A DNA stretch of 64,000 nt, taken from the NCBI GenBank assembly GCA_947486785.1, contig CANKUU010000001.1:186001-250000 (forward strand). Reading direction: 5' to 3'. Of the stretch, positions 39,064-47,960 are shown piece by piece. Every line of letters starts with the position of its first letter. Position 1 is the first letter of the stretch. This stretch comes from an uncultured Flavobacteriaceae bacterium. Its GTDB lineage: Bacteria; Bacteroidota; Bacteroidia; Flavobacteriales; Flavobacteriaceae. The notes below the pieces were generated by a model. It made no database searches. It saw only the letters and a program-made list of their open reading frames with translations, and had not been told where the DNA came from. Both the position numbers and the translations under genes were made by a program.

Positions 39064-39235
39064 TGGTTAAATTATAAAACCGATCTACCTTCTGTGCTCT
39101 AAAAAAGAACTTTTTTTAACATCGAAAAGCTCTTAAAAAAGGGCGCTTGCAATTATATTTTGTTGCCGCTATTGGTTAAAACCTGAAGTAGAAAAAAGGC
39201 AAACAAGCGGTATTAAATTGATGTGGTAGAATTAT

Positions 39236-39282
39236 AAAAAAAGCCTTGTGTTTCTTCTTCTGTTAGGTTGAAGAAACATAAG
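39236..39282 (-). terminator. Terminator of the 73-residue protein gene
   Basis: On the minus strand 39282-39270 pairs with 39257-39245 over 13 bp (one G-T) around a 12-base loop, then runs into seven T residues. It lies 31 bases beyond the stop of the minus-strand gene. Confidence 0.75.
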
Positions 39283-39312
39283 ACTTTAAAATAGATGAAT
39301 TGGTAGCTTTGC

Positions 39313-39534
39313 CTAAGCCGTAGGGTTTCCTTTTAAACGTTTTTCAATTTTCTTTTTAAGAACTGTAAGACGTTTCATCGTGTCCATTAATTCAACCTCT
39401 TTCGTTTCTTTATATATTTCGTTGATTTCTAAAATCAACGCTTTTACTTCTCTTGATGAGGTAACTCTGTCGCTGGTAGTCATTCCTGACATCTTTCTGC
39501 CTTCGAATTCCGCAACTCTTTCCATTAAATCCAT
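39313..39534 (-). CDS. Conserved small helical protein of unknown function
   Basis: A 73-residue charged protein, almost all helix (RVAEFEGRKMSGMT, LILEINEIYKETKEVELMD, KRLTVLKKKIEKRLKG), cytoplasmic with no signal or membrane segment. Its coding character and downstream terminator support a real gene. The family is not recognised. Confidence 0.6.
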   Translation of the reverse strand: MDLMERVAEFEGRKMSGMTTSDRVTSSREVKALILEINEIYKETKEVELMDTMKRLTVLKKKIEKRLKGNPTA

Positions 39535-39799
39535 AAACTTTTTTTAATCTAAATTTCTAAACAATAGCAATTATAACGAAAAGTATGTAATTTCTTTTAA
39601 AGTTCATACTATATACAATAACTAATTCTTATATAACTATTTTATTTGTGATTTAAGTAGCCAATTTGGCATTCCAAATTTGATTTCCATAGTTACACTA
39701 CTTAAAACTATTAACAAAACAAGTGCCACTTTCATGCGCTTGTTTTTTTGCGCAACATATAACCTATTTACGCGCCTGAAATTGCTTTTTATTTTTTAA

Positions 39800-41116
39800 T
39801 TAATATCTATAATATTCAGGTTTAAAAGGACCTTGAACAGTAACGCCAATGTAGTCTGCCTGATCTTTTCTCAGTTCGGTTAGTTCTGCGCCTAATCGCG
39901 AAAGGTGTAATTTAGCAACCTTTTCATCTAAATGCTTAGGTAGCATATATACATCGTTTTTGTAATTTTTACTGTTCTTCCAAAGTTCTATTTGAGCTAA
40001 TGTTTGATTTGTAAATGAATTACTCATCACAAAACTTGGATGACCTGTTGCGCAACCCAAATTTACTAAACGACCTTCGGCAAGTACAATAATATCTTTA
40101 CCATCGATGGTATATTTATCTACTTGTGGTTTAATTTCGTCTTTAGTGTCTCCATAGTTGTCATTTAACCATGCCATATCAATTTCATTGTCAAAATGAC
40201 CAATGTTACAAACAATTACTTTATCGCGCATAGCTTTAAAGTGATGGCCTTGAATAATATCTTTGTTACCTGTTGTTGTTATCACAACATCAGCAGTACC
40301 AATCACATTTTCTAATTTTTTTACTTCAAAACCATCCATACACGCTTGTAATGCGCAGATTGGATCAATTTCGGTAACCGTTACAATGGAGCCAGCTCCT
40401 TTAAAAGAGGCAGCGGTACCCTTGCCAACATCTCCATAACCTGCAACCACAACTCTTTTGCCTGCAAGCATGGTATCTGTAGCTCTTCTAATAGCATCAA
40501 CTGCGCTTTCACGACATCCGTATTTATTATCAAATTTAGATTTTGTTACAGAATCATTTACATTAATTGCTGGCATTGGTAGTGTGCCATTGTTCACTCT
40601 TTCGTATAAGCGGTGAACCCCCGTTGTTGTCTCTTCAGAGAGGCCTTTAATAGCATCTGTTAATTCAGGAAACCTATCTAAAACCATGTTGGTTAAATCG
40701 CCACCGTCATCTAAAATCATATTTAGAGGCTCTCGTTTTTCACCAAAAAATAAGGTTTGCTCAATACACCAGTCAAATTCTTCTTCAGTCATTCCTTTCC
40801 ATGCATATACTGGTACTCCAGCGGCTGCAATAGCTGCTGCTGCGTGGTCTTGCGTAGAAAAAATATTACATGAGCTCCAAGTAACATCTGCGCCAAGCGC
40901 TACCAAGGTTTCAATCAATACTGCGGTTTGAATTGTCATGTGAAGGCATCCTGCAATACGGGCACCTTTTAAAGGTTGCTCTTCTTTATATTCTTCGCGT
41001 AGTGCCATAAGACCTGGCATTTCTGCTTCGGCCAGTTTAATCTCTTTTCTTCCCCAATCTGCTAAGGAAATATCTTTTACTTTAAACGGTATGTAAGTGG
41101 CAGTATTTGTGCTCAT
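39800..41116 (-). CDS. ahcY: Adenosylhomocysteinase
   Basis: AhcY hydrolyses S-adenosylhomocysteine to adenosine and homocysteine, completing the methyl cycle. The 438-residue NAD-dependent enzyme has the N-terminal substrate domain ([16 protein letters not shown]), the catalytic [11 protein letters not shown] lysine segment and the Rossmann motif GYGDVGKG. The end reads [10 protein letters not shown]. The ATG at 41116 ([12 protein letters not shown]) is chosen because residues before it in the frame are unrelated to the family and because a TATATTTG box lies 56 bases upstream. Confidence 0.96.
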   Translation of the reverse strand: MSTNTATYIPFKVKDISLADWGRKEIKLAEAEMPGLMALREEYKEEQPLKGARIAGCLHMTIQTAVLIETLVALGADVTWSSCNIFSTQDHAAAAIAAAGVPVYAWKGMTEEEFDWCIEQTLFFGEKREPLNMILDDGGDLTNMVLDRFPELTDAIKGLSEETTTGVHRLYERVNNGTLPMPAINVNDSVTKSKFDNKYGCRESAVDAIRRATDTMLAGKRVVVAGYGDVGKGTAASFKGAGSIVTVTEIDPICALQACMDGFEVKKLENVIGTADVVITTTGNKDIIQGHHFKAMRDKVIVCNIGHFDNEIDMAWLNDNYGDTKDEIKPQVDKYTIDGKDIIVLAEGRLVNLGCATGHPSFVMSNSFTNQTLAQIELWKNSKNYKNDVYMLPKHLDEKVAKLHLSRLGAELTELRKDQADYIGVTVQGPFKPEYYRY

Positions 41117-41171
41117 ATTCTTTTTATTTTTTACTTTAGATGCGTAGTTTATTTTTACTAAAATATGGCTG

Positions 41172-41179
41172 CAAATATA
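41172..41179 (-). promoter_or_regulatory. -7 promoter box for ahcY
   Basis: The minus strand reads TATATTTG, a perfect TAnnTTTG box, 56 bases upstream of the ahcY ATG, in the divergent gap before the phosphopantetheinyl transferase gene. Confidence 0.6.
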
Positions 41180-41199
41180 CAAAATACTAAAAGAGTAGC

Positions 41200-41832
41200 A
41201 TGCCACTTTACAATACATTAACTAATGATACGTCAGTAAAGGTTTACATTTGGAAGATTGAAGAATCTGAGAAGGAGCTTTCTCAGGGTATTGAGTTAGT
41301 GCCTAATTCTATTAGTCGTCTTGCAGCTATGAAATCAGAAATGCACAGAAAGGGCTTTTTAAGTATTCGACATTTATTTGCAGCCGCAGGGTATACTGAT
41401 GCAGATATAATTTATGATGCTATAGGTAAACCGCATTTAAAGGATAATAAATATATTTCAATTACACATTCTCAGCAGTTTACAGGTATTGTTATTGGCG
41501 ACACCGAAGAAGTAGGTATTGATATTGAAAAGCAAAGAGATAAAGTTTTAAGAATTGCGCACAAGTTTACACCTATTCAAGAGTACAAAACAATTGCCAA
41601 TACCGATGCGCTCATAAGAAAACTAACCATTGTATGGGGTTGCAAAGAATCATTATATAAAATTTATGCAGCGCCTGGACTTAGTTTTTTACGGCATATT
41701 AATATAAAAGAATTTTCATTGGATGAAGGGCTTACATCTGGTGAGGTATTATACCAGAGTACTTGTACCAACTTTGATATTCGTTTCTTAGAGTTCGAAC
41801 GTTTTACTTGTGTTTATGCCAAAAAGCAATAA
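41200..41832 (+). CDS. 4'-phosphopantetheinyl transferase superfamily protein
   Basis: A 210-residue Sfp-type enzyme that moves phosphopantetheine from CoA to a carrier-protein serine. The magnesium site is GIDIEKQ (Asp108, Glu110) and the second motif is WGCKESLYK (Lys149, Glu150, Lys154). Sfp-type length suggests a broad carrier specificity. Divergent from ahcY. It may serve fatty-acid ACP or a secondary pathway, which cannot be told from sequence. Confidence 0.9.
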   Translation: MPLYNTLTNDTSVKVYIWKIEESEKELSQGIELVPNSISRLAAMKSEMHRKGFLSIRHLFAAAGYTDADIIYDAIGKPHLKDNKYISITHSQQFTGIVIGDTEEVGIDIEKQRDKVLRIAHKFTPIQEYKTIANTDALIRKLTIVWGCKESLYKIYAAPGLSFLRHINIKEFSLDEGLTSGEVLYQSTCTNFDIRFLEFERFTCVYAKKQ

Positions 41833-41897
41833 GCCTTTGAGAGTTTGGGCAAATCATAAAATTGAAGTAGTTTTCAATAAAAAATATATATCCACAA

Positions 41898-42158
41898 ATG
41901 AACATATCTGTAGAACTTACCTTTTCGCCGTTACAAGATGATTTTGAGCAACACATTATTAATTTTATTAAAAAGCTTCGTGTTTCGGGACTAATTGTTT
42001 TAGAAAATCCGTTAAGCACGCAAGTTTATGGTGATTATGATAAAGTGATGCTCTTGTTGCAAAATGAAATTAAAGAAGCATTTGAACTGATGGATAAGGG
42101 TTTGCTTTTTATGAAAATTGTCAAATCTGATCGAAGCGGATATGAGTCAAATTTTTGA
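41898..42158 (+). CDS. YkoF/thiamine-binding-like small protein
   Basis: An 86-residue ferredoxin-like-fold protein: ISVELTFSPLQDDFEQHIINFIKKL then GLIVLENPLSTQVYGDYDKVM. The pattern resembles the MTH1187/YkoF family, some of which bind thiamine or hydroxymethylpyrimidine. It overlaps the PnuC-type gene by 17 bases, so it is translationally coupled to a transporter, consistent with vitamin handling. The call is by fold pattern and context. Confidence 0.65.
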   Translation: MNISVELTFSPLQDDFEQHIINFIKKLRVSGLIVLENPLSTQVYGDYDKVMLLLQNEIKEAFELMDKGLLFMKIVKSDRSGYESNF

Positions 42159-42780
42159 TTGGGTTTTTTCACAGTACCAAAATACGCCAACTTGGTTATT
42201 GGTTTTAGAGTTAATAAGTGTGTTTTTTAACCTAGCGAGTGTTATCTATTCTAAAAGAGAGAATATTTTAGTTTTTCCAACGGGACTTATTGGAACAGGG
42301 ATAGGCGTTTATATTTTATTTGAATACGAGCTTTTAGGAGACATGCTCATCAATGCCTATTATTTTGTAATGAGTATAATTGGATGGTATGCCTGGTCAA
42401 GAAAAGTAGACGATAAACATTACATACCTATTACCTTAACAAGCTTAATTGAAAAAAAATTGGCAATTTTTTTATTTATCATCACACTATTTTTTGTAGC
42501 AGCAGTATACAAGCTATCAGGAAAGTTTACGGTTTGGACAGATTTTGTTGATACTATTACAACCGCTATATTTTTTGTTGGAATGTGGTTAATGGCAAAA
42601 AAGAAATTAGAGAATTGGGTATTTTGGATTGTAGGTAACATAATCACTGTTCCCTTATATTTGTACAAAGGACTTATTTTTACCTCAATACTTTATTTAA
42701 TACTTATTTTTATTGCGTTTTACGGATATTCCTCATGGAAGATAAATTTAAACAAGAGCCCTCAGACATTATTAAAGTAG
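42142..42780 (+). CDS. PnuC/PnuT family vitamin transporter
   Basis: A 212-residue inner-membrane protein of the PnuC family with about seven helices and the family signature segment VIYSKRENILVFPTGLIGTG and INAYYFVMSIIGWYAWSR. The ATG at 42142 is preferred because residues upstream lie inside the previous gene. PnuC proteins carry nicotinamide riboside; the PnuT subgroup carries thiamine. A YkoF-like partner and a TPP-regulated receptor 8 kb away favour thiamine, but this is not proven. Confidence 0.85.
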   Translation: MSQIFDWVFSQYQNTPTWLLVLELISVFFNLASVIYSKRENILVFPTGLIGTGIGVYILFEYELLGDMLINAYYFVMSIIGWYAWSRKVDDKHYIPITLTSLIEKKLAIFLFIITLFFVAAVYKLSGKFTVWTDFVDTITTAIFFVGMWLMAKKKLENWVFWIVGNIITVPLYLYKGLIFTSILYLILIFIAFYGYSSWKINLNKSPQTLLK

Positions 42781-43298
42781 TTTTGTTTGGTCCAGAATCT
42801 ACAGGAAAGACAACCCTATCACAACAGCTGGCAACATATTACAATACGGTATGGGTGCCAGAATACGCTAGAACGTATTTACAGCAAAAGTGGAATGTAG
42901 AAAGAAAAACTTGTGAGAAACACGATTTGTTACCCATTGCCGAGGGGCAAATTAGCTTAGAAAATAAGGCTACCAAAAAGGCTGCTAAAGTTTTAATCTG
43001 TGACACAGATTTACTAGAAACTAAGACCTATTCAGAGGTGTACTACCTGGGGTACTGCGATCCAATTTTAGAAAAATACGCCATTAATAATAGTTATGAT
43101 TTGTATTTTTTGACCTATATTGATGTACCGTGGATAGAAGACGATTTAAGAGATAAACCAAACGAACGAGAAATTATGTTTCAGTATTTCGAAAATACCT
43201 TAAAAAAGTACAATCGAAATTTTATTATTTTAAAAGGAAACAAGGAAACTCGGTTTAAAAGTGCTATTGAACATATTGATAAACTAATTAAAAAATGA
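42735..43298 (+). CDS. NadR-like P-loop nucleoside kinase
   Basis: A 187-residue kinase resembling only the C-terminal ribosylnicotinamide-kinase part of NadR: Walker A FGPESTGKTTL (about 18-28), VPEYARTYL, and ICDTDLLETKTYSE as the Walker B-like segment. No nucleotidyltransferase domain is present. It overlaps the transporter by 46 bases. By analogy it would trap the imported vitamin by phosphorylation (nicotinamide riboside or thiamine). The substrate is inferred from context only. Confidence 0.8.
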   Translation: MEDKFKQEPSDIIKVVLFGPESTGKTTLSQQLATYYNTVWVPEYARTYLQQKWNVERKTCEKHDLLPIAEGQISLENKATKKAAKVLICDTDLLETKTYSEVYYLGYCDPILEKYAINNSYDLYFLTYIDVPWIEDDLRDKPNEREIMFQYFENTLKKYNRNFIILKGNKETRFKSAIEHIDKLIKK

Positions 43299-44839
43299 AT
43301 ACATTTTCAGAAAGTGATTTAAAACTAATAGAGGCCAAAGGAATTTCAGTAGAAAAAGTAAGAGATCAAATAGCAACTTTTAAAGAAGGTATAGACTTTG
43401 TCAATCTTGAAAAAGCGGCAGTAGTAGGAGACGGTATTTTAAAGTTTTCTGGGTCAGAAGAGCAAGAATTAATTGCATTATTTGATGCAGAAAAAGTAAA
43501 ACAATCGCTTTTAAAATTTGTGCCGGCTTCAGGTGCAGCATCAAGAATGTTTAAGGCTTTGTTTAATTTTTTAGAAGTATACGACCCATCTAAAGAGCAA
43601 TTAGAAAGTTACATAGAAAGATCAGGGGATAAAGCGATAAAGGTTTTTTCTGAAAATTTAAAGCAATTTCCTTTTTATAAGCTAGTACAATCAAAATTAA
43701 CTTTTAAAGAATCAGCATCAAAAGGAGAGCAGGTTTTTGAATTTGTGAAAGAACTTTTGTCTGAAAACGGATTAAATTATGGTTTTTATCCAAAAGGATT
43801 ACTTCCTTTTCATGCCTATGAAAAAAATACTGCAACCCCTTTTGAAGAGCATTTAAAAGAAGGAGCAAGCTATGCAAAAACCAAAAACACAGCTAAGCTG
43901 CATTTTACTATTTCTGAGCAACATAGTACCTTGTTTAAGGCAGAATATTCAAATATTAAAGATAGGGTATCTTCAGAAACAGACTGCGAATTTAATATTA
44001 AGTACTCGTTTCAAAAGCCTTCTACAGATACCATAGCGGTTGATATGGAAAATAAGCCATTTAGAAATAACGACGGTTCTTTACTATTTAGGCCAGGCGG
44101 ACACGGAGCCCTTATTGAAAATTTAAATGAACAAGATGCTGATATTATTTTCATAAAAAATATTGATAATGTTGTAGTGCCAGAGAATTTAAATGGTGTT
44201 GTTACTAGTAAAAAAACGCTTGCAGGAATTTTAATTAAGGTTCAGCAAAAAGCATTTTTATATGCTAAATTACTAGATGATGGTGCGGTTGATGAGATTA
44301 AACAAAATGAAATTAAACAATTTTTAGAAGAGCAGCTTAATGTGCGCTTTGCTGATAAATTTGAAGAGTATAGCTCAAGTGATCAAATTAAAATTTTAAA
44401 AGATAATTTGAATAGACCTATTCGTATTTGCGGAATGGTTAAAAATGAAGGTGAACCAGGTGGTGGCCCTTTTTGGATTAAGGGTAAAAATGGTAATAGT
44501 TCTTTACAAATTATTGAATCTGCTCAGATTGATGCTAACAATGAAGCTCAAATGGCGATGGTTGCAAAGGCAACACATTTTAATCCTGTTGATTTGGTTT
44601 GCGGTATACGCAATTATAAGGGAGAGAAATATGATTTATTAAAATTTGTAGACCATAAGCAGGGTTTCATAACCGATAAGACCAAAGATGGAAAAAAGCT
44701 TAAGGCACTTGAGTTGCCGGGTCTTTGGAATGGTGCTATGGCTTTTTGGAATACTATATTTGTAGAAGTGCCTTTGTTAACTTTTAACCCAGTTAAAACG
44801 GTTAATGATCTTTTAAAACCTTCACATCAAGTGAGTTAG
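43295..44839 (+). CDS. DUF4301 family protein
   Basis: A 514-residue cytoplasmic protein. It matches the DUF4301 family, with the GILKFSGSEEQ and FVPASGAASRMFKAL segments near the N-terminus and RPGGHGALIENLN in the middle. The latter phosphate-loop-like glycine patterns suggest a nucleotidyltransferase-like fold. It overlaps the kinase by 4 bases, so it is the last gene of the uptake operon. The role is unknown. Confidence 0.8.
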   Translation: MNTFSESDLKLIEAKGISVEKVRDQIATFKEGIDFVNLEKAAVVGDGILKFSGSEEQELIALFDAEKVKQSLLKFVPASGAASRMFKALFNFLEVYDPSKEQLESYIERSGDKAIKVFSENLKQFPFYKLVQSKLTFKESASKGEQVFEFVKELLSENGLNYGFYPKGLLPFHAYEKNTATPFEEHLKEGASYAKTKNTAKLHFTISEQHSTLFKAEYSNIKDRVSSETDCEFNIKYSFQKPSTDTIAVDMENKPFRNNDGSLLFRPGGHGALIENLNEQDADIIFIKNIDNVVVPENLNGVVTSKKTLAGILIKVQQKAFLYAKLLDDGAVDEIKQNEIKQFLEEQLNVRFADKFEEYSSSDQIKILKDNLNRPIRICGMVKNEGEPGGGPFWIKGKNGNSSLQIIESAQIDANNEAQMAMVAKATHFNPVDLVCGIRNYKGEKYDLLKFVDHKQGFITDKTKDGKKLKALELPGLWNGAMAFWNTIFVEVPLLTFNPVKTVNDLLKPSHQVS

Positions 44840-44880
44840 TACATTTAAATGAGCTAGGTTTTAAATTTTGTAGTTAAAAA

Positions 44881-45138
44881 TTAGGTGCTTTTAGGAGTAG
44901 CCCAATTTTTAGAAATAGGAGTAACTAAAAATGCCTTTGAATTTATTTCTGGGGCATTTTTTATGTTTTTGCAAGATCTTTTTTTAAAGCTATGGATTTG
45001 AAACTTGATTTGGGTGAGGTGTGAAGCCTGTTACCCCATTTTTAGCTCTATAGACTCGTACTTCAGGTTTTGTTTATCTAAAAATAGGAATCATAAATCT
45101 GAAAATGAATAGATTAATCTACTTCTGAATGCACCTAA
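44881..45138 (-). mobile_element. 258-bp MITE-like repeat, internally deleted relative of the 9.5-kb element
   Basis: Its ends read TTAGGTGCTTTTAGGAG and, inward from the other side, TTAGGTGCATTCAGAAG, an inverted repeat with the first 8 bases perfect. The body aligns to the minus strand of 9523-10263: 44995-45020 matches 10123-10148 with 3 differences in 26, and 45039-45057 matches 9603-9621 with 1 difference in 19. The roughly 480-bp middle, which holds the transposase relic, is missing here. There is no coding capacity. No clear target duplication is seen (AT-rich flanks). The strand given is relative to the transposase direction of the larger copy. Confidence 0.75.
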
Positions 45139-45344
45139 ATTAACTTATTGCAAAGCCCCAAAGTGTATACTATTTACACACTTTTGAGGATTTTTACTCA
45201 TTCATATACAGGTGTTACATACTATGATTTTTTATAAATGCTTAATACTTATAGTTTTAGACATTTTTTTTGATCTAAAAACTTATGGCATCATTTTTTC
45301 TAATTAAGAATTAAACAATTATTAATTATTTAATACCATTTAAA

Positions 45345-45716
45345 ATGAAAAAAGTATTTTTTGTAGCAGCTTTATCTTTAGGTTCAATAGCAGCATTTGC
45401 ACAAGATGTAGAAGCTGTTGAGCAAGTAGCAACTGAATCATTGGAGACCACTAAAGAGATGGAAGTAGTTGAAGAAAAAGAAGCGATTGCATCTGAGGCA
45501 GCTGAAGAAATCAAAGTTCAAGACGCATTTGCTGAAGTAACAATTGAAGAAGTACCAGAAACTGTTGTAACTGCATTAGCTTCTGATTACCCAGCAGCAA
45601 CTATTACAAAAGCTTATGCTAATGAGGCACAACAATATAAATTAGAAGTAGCTAAAGAAGACGGCAGCGCTGTTGAATTATATATTGATGCTGACGGAAA
45701 TTTTATTGAAATGTAA
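45345..45716 (+). CDS. Secreted PepSY-like protein (first of two)
   Basis: A 123-residue exported protein: a signal peptide (about 1-20, AFAQ), then a strongly acidic, Glu/Val-rich linker (about 21-65), then a compact C-terminal domain (about 66-123: EVPETVVTALASDYPAATI, AQQYKLEVAKEDGSAVELY, DADGNFIEM). The second half closely parallels the next gene and resembles PepSY-like (DUF2874-type) domains. Its own terminator follows. The function is unknown. It lies upstream of a two-component system; a link is possible but unproven. Confidence 0.75.
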   Translation: MKKVFFVAALSLGSIAAFAQDVEAVEQVATESLETTKEMEVVEEKEAIASEAAEEIKVQDAFAEVTIEEVPETVVTALASDYPAATITKAYANEAQQYKLEVAKEDGSAVELYIDADGNFIEM

Positions 45717-45750
45717 ATTGCTTACAAAGAAATTATTTCTCAAAAATGTA

Positions 45751-45777
45751 AAGCCCTGTGAAATCACAGGGCTTTTT
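45751..45777 (+). terminator. Terminator after the first PepSY-like gene
   Basis: A perfect 10-bp stem (45751-45760 with 45765-45774), 4-base loop, followed by a T run. Confidence 0.9.
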
Positions 45778-45969
45778 CATTTTTGATTTGAAGCATGCTT
45801 TTTGTGTAATATTTACCCGCTTAAAAAAAGATAGGCCACAAAATTACACACCTATTTTTCACCTATTTTTTGTTAAAATGCTAACAAACAATACTTTAAA
45901 ATTTAAGTTAACCGTGGCATCATATTTTCTTTAAACTATTAAATTGATTATTATTTAAAACTGTTGATT

Positions 45970-46281
45970 ATGAAAAAATTAATGATTGCGACACTATTTA
46001 TTTTAGGTGCAAAAGTGGTGTGCGCTCAAGAAACCGGTACAGAAATTAAAGAGAGTGTAACAGCAACTGAAGTAAGTATTGCGCAGCAAGCATATACCGA
46101 AACAGCAGTAACTGATTTGCCAGAAAGTGTTACTGCGGCAGTAGCAAAAAATTATCCTACGGCTAGTATTGATAAAGCATATATAAATAAAGAAAATCAA
46201 TATAAATTGGAAGTTTCATTAAGAGACGGTACTTCTGGCACCCTGTTTGCCGATGAAGATGGTAATTGGATTGATATTTAA
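45970..46281 (+). CDS. Secreted PepSY-like protein (second of two)
   Basis: A 103-residue paralogue of the preceding gene: a signal peptide (about 1-20, VCAQ), a shorter acidic linker, then the same domain (DLPESVTAAVAKNYPTASI, ENQYKLEVSLRDG, DEDGNWIDI). The ATG at 45970 is preferred to a TTG two codons upstream. It has its own promoter region and terminator, so the two paralogues are separate units probably arising from tandem duplication. Confidence 0.75.
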   Translation: MKKLMIATLFILGAKVVCAQETGTEIKESVTATEVSIAQQAYTETAVTDLPESVTAAVAKNYPTASIDKAYINKENQYKLEVSLRDGTSGTLFADEDGNWIDI

Positions 46282-46332
46282 GAATTTAAAAATACACTTG
46301 AGTTTTTTGTTTTGTATCAAGTTGGTTTGGTC

Positions 46333-46365
46333 AGAAAGGGGTCGTAAAATTTACGACCCCTTTCT
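46333..46365 (+). terminator. Terminator after the second PepSY-like gene
   Basis: A perfect palindrome of 33 bases (16-bp arms, AGAAAGGGGTCG...CGACCCCTTTCT) followed by ATTTTAG. The T run is short but the stem is very stable. Confidence 0.85.
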
Positions 46366-46592
46366 ATTTTAGAAAATAAATTATCCTGGCGTAGGGTATA
46401 TTCATAGTCTTCACAGATATTTTTAGTAGTAAAAATGAGCTGTACTTTTAGGAACTTTACTAAAGTCTAATCTATGCTTCAATAACTTAGAGCGATTTAT
46501 ATAAAATTAGTTGCAAAAACGGGCTTCAATTTTTAAAAGGAAATAGACTTTAGCAGTTCTTTTTGCGTACTTATATAAACTGCAACTATTTT

Positions 46593-47960
46593 ATGCCAAA
46601 CATTTTGATTATTGAGGATGATGCAGCATTTTGTCAGATGTTACAGAAATTCTTAACAAAACATAATTTTACAGTACACATTAGTTATACTGTTCCCGAT
46701 GCTAAGTTAAAACTTAAAGAGAATAGTTTTGATGTAGTGCTAACCGATTTACGTCTTCCAGATTACGATGGTATTCAATTAATTTCAGACATAAAAACTA
46801 TAAATCAACGCACCCAAGTTATTGTAATGACTGGCTATGCAGAAGTTGGTACTGCAGTAGAAGCGATGCGAAAGGGCGCGTTTGATTATATCGCCAAACC
46901 ATTTACCCCAGATGATATTATAGAAATTATAACCAAAGCATTAAAGTCTGTTATCGGCGTAGCGCGCGATTTACACAAACCTCAAAAGGCTATAAGTGAA
47001 AAGAAGCAGAAGCTTGAAGTAGCCCAAACAGAGCATACAATTGTAAAGGGAAGAAGCGATGCTTCAAAAAAATTGCATGAATATGTCAACTTAGTGGCAC
47101 CTACTGATATGTCTGTTTTAATTACAGGTGAGAGCGGCACAGGTAAAGAAGTTGTTGCAAAAGCGATACACGATAGCAGTAAACGTAAAGATTTTAATTA
47201 CATAGCAGTAGATTGCGGAGCCATACCAAAAGAGCTAGCAACAAGTGAGTTTTTTGGGCATGTTAAAGGAAGTTTTACAGGTGCTGTAGAAGATAAAATG
47301 GGCAATTTTGAAGCTGCGAATGGGGGTACTCTTTTCTTAGATGAAGTTGGAAATTTATCTTACGAAAATCAAATTCAGCTGTTGCGAGCGTTGCAAGAAC
47401 GTAAGATAAAACGAGTGGGCAGTACCAAGGAGATTAAAGTAGATCTGCGAATTATTACGGCTACTAATGAAGATTTGAATACTGCCGTTGAAAAGGGCAC
47501 TTTTCGAGAAGATTTATTTCACCGTTTAAACGAATTTTCTATTCAAATTCCGTCTTTAGAAGAACGCCATGAAGATTTGATTTTATTTTCAGAGTTCTTC
47601 TTAGAAAAAGCAAATAAAAGTCTTAATAGAAATGTTTCTGGCTTTTCAGAAGAGGTATGGAATGCTTTTAGAAACTACCATTGGCCTGGTAATCTAAGAG
47701 AGCTGAAAAATGTGGTAAAAAGGGCAGTACTTTTAACTGTTGGTGACGAAATAGAAATACAAGTATTACCTAAAGAGGTGATCGAATCTAGTGAAAAGCC
47801 TATAGCTGAAGATAATTTTTCAAAATCAGAGTTTGAAAAAGACCGCATTATAAAGGCGTTGAAAAAGACTAATTTTAATAAGTCAAAAGCAGCTAAGCTA
47901 TTACAAGTGACCAGAAAAACCCTCTATAATAAGATTAATCATTACAATTTAGACTTGTAG
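46593..47960 (+). CDS. Sigma-54-dependent response regulator (NtrC family)
   Basis: A 455-residue activator. The receiver domain (1-120) has phosphoacceptor Asp52 (VVLTDLRLPD), followed by an AAA+ sigma-54 interaction domain (Walker A GESGTGKE, Walker B FLDEVG) and a C-terminal Fis-type helix-turn-helix (FNKSKAAKLLQVTRKTLYNKI). The sigma-54-contact loop reads GSFTGA, a one-residue change from GAFTGA. The ATG at 46593 begins MPNILIIEDD, the receiver start; upstream codons are not conserved-looking. It overlaps the convergent kinase gene by 12 bases at the 3' end, which is its likely partner. Confidence 0.92.
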   Translation: MPNILIIEDDAAFCQMLQKFLTKHNFTVHISYTVPDAKLKLKENSFDVVLTDLRLPDYDGIQLISDIKTINQRTQVIVMTGYAEVGTAVEAMRKGAFDYIAKPFTPDDIIEIITKALKSVIGVARDLHKPQKAISEKKQKLEVAQTEHTIVKGRSDASKKLHEYVNLVAPTDMSVLITGESGTGKEVVAKAIHDSSKRKDFNYIAVDCGAIPKELATSEFFGHVKGSFTGAVEDKMGNFEAANGGTLFLDEVGNLSYENQIQLLRALQERKIKRVGSTKEIKVDLRIITATNEDLNTAVEKGTFREDLFHRLNEFSIQIPSLEERHEDLILFSEFFLEKANKSLNRNVSGFSEEVWNAFRNYHWPGNLRELKNVVKRAVLLTVGDEIEIQVLPKEVIESSEKPIAEDNFSKSEFEKDRIIKALKKTNFNKSKAAKLLQVTRKTLYNKINHYNLDL

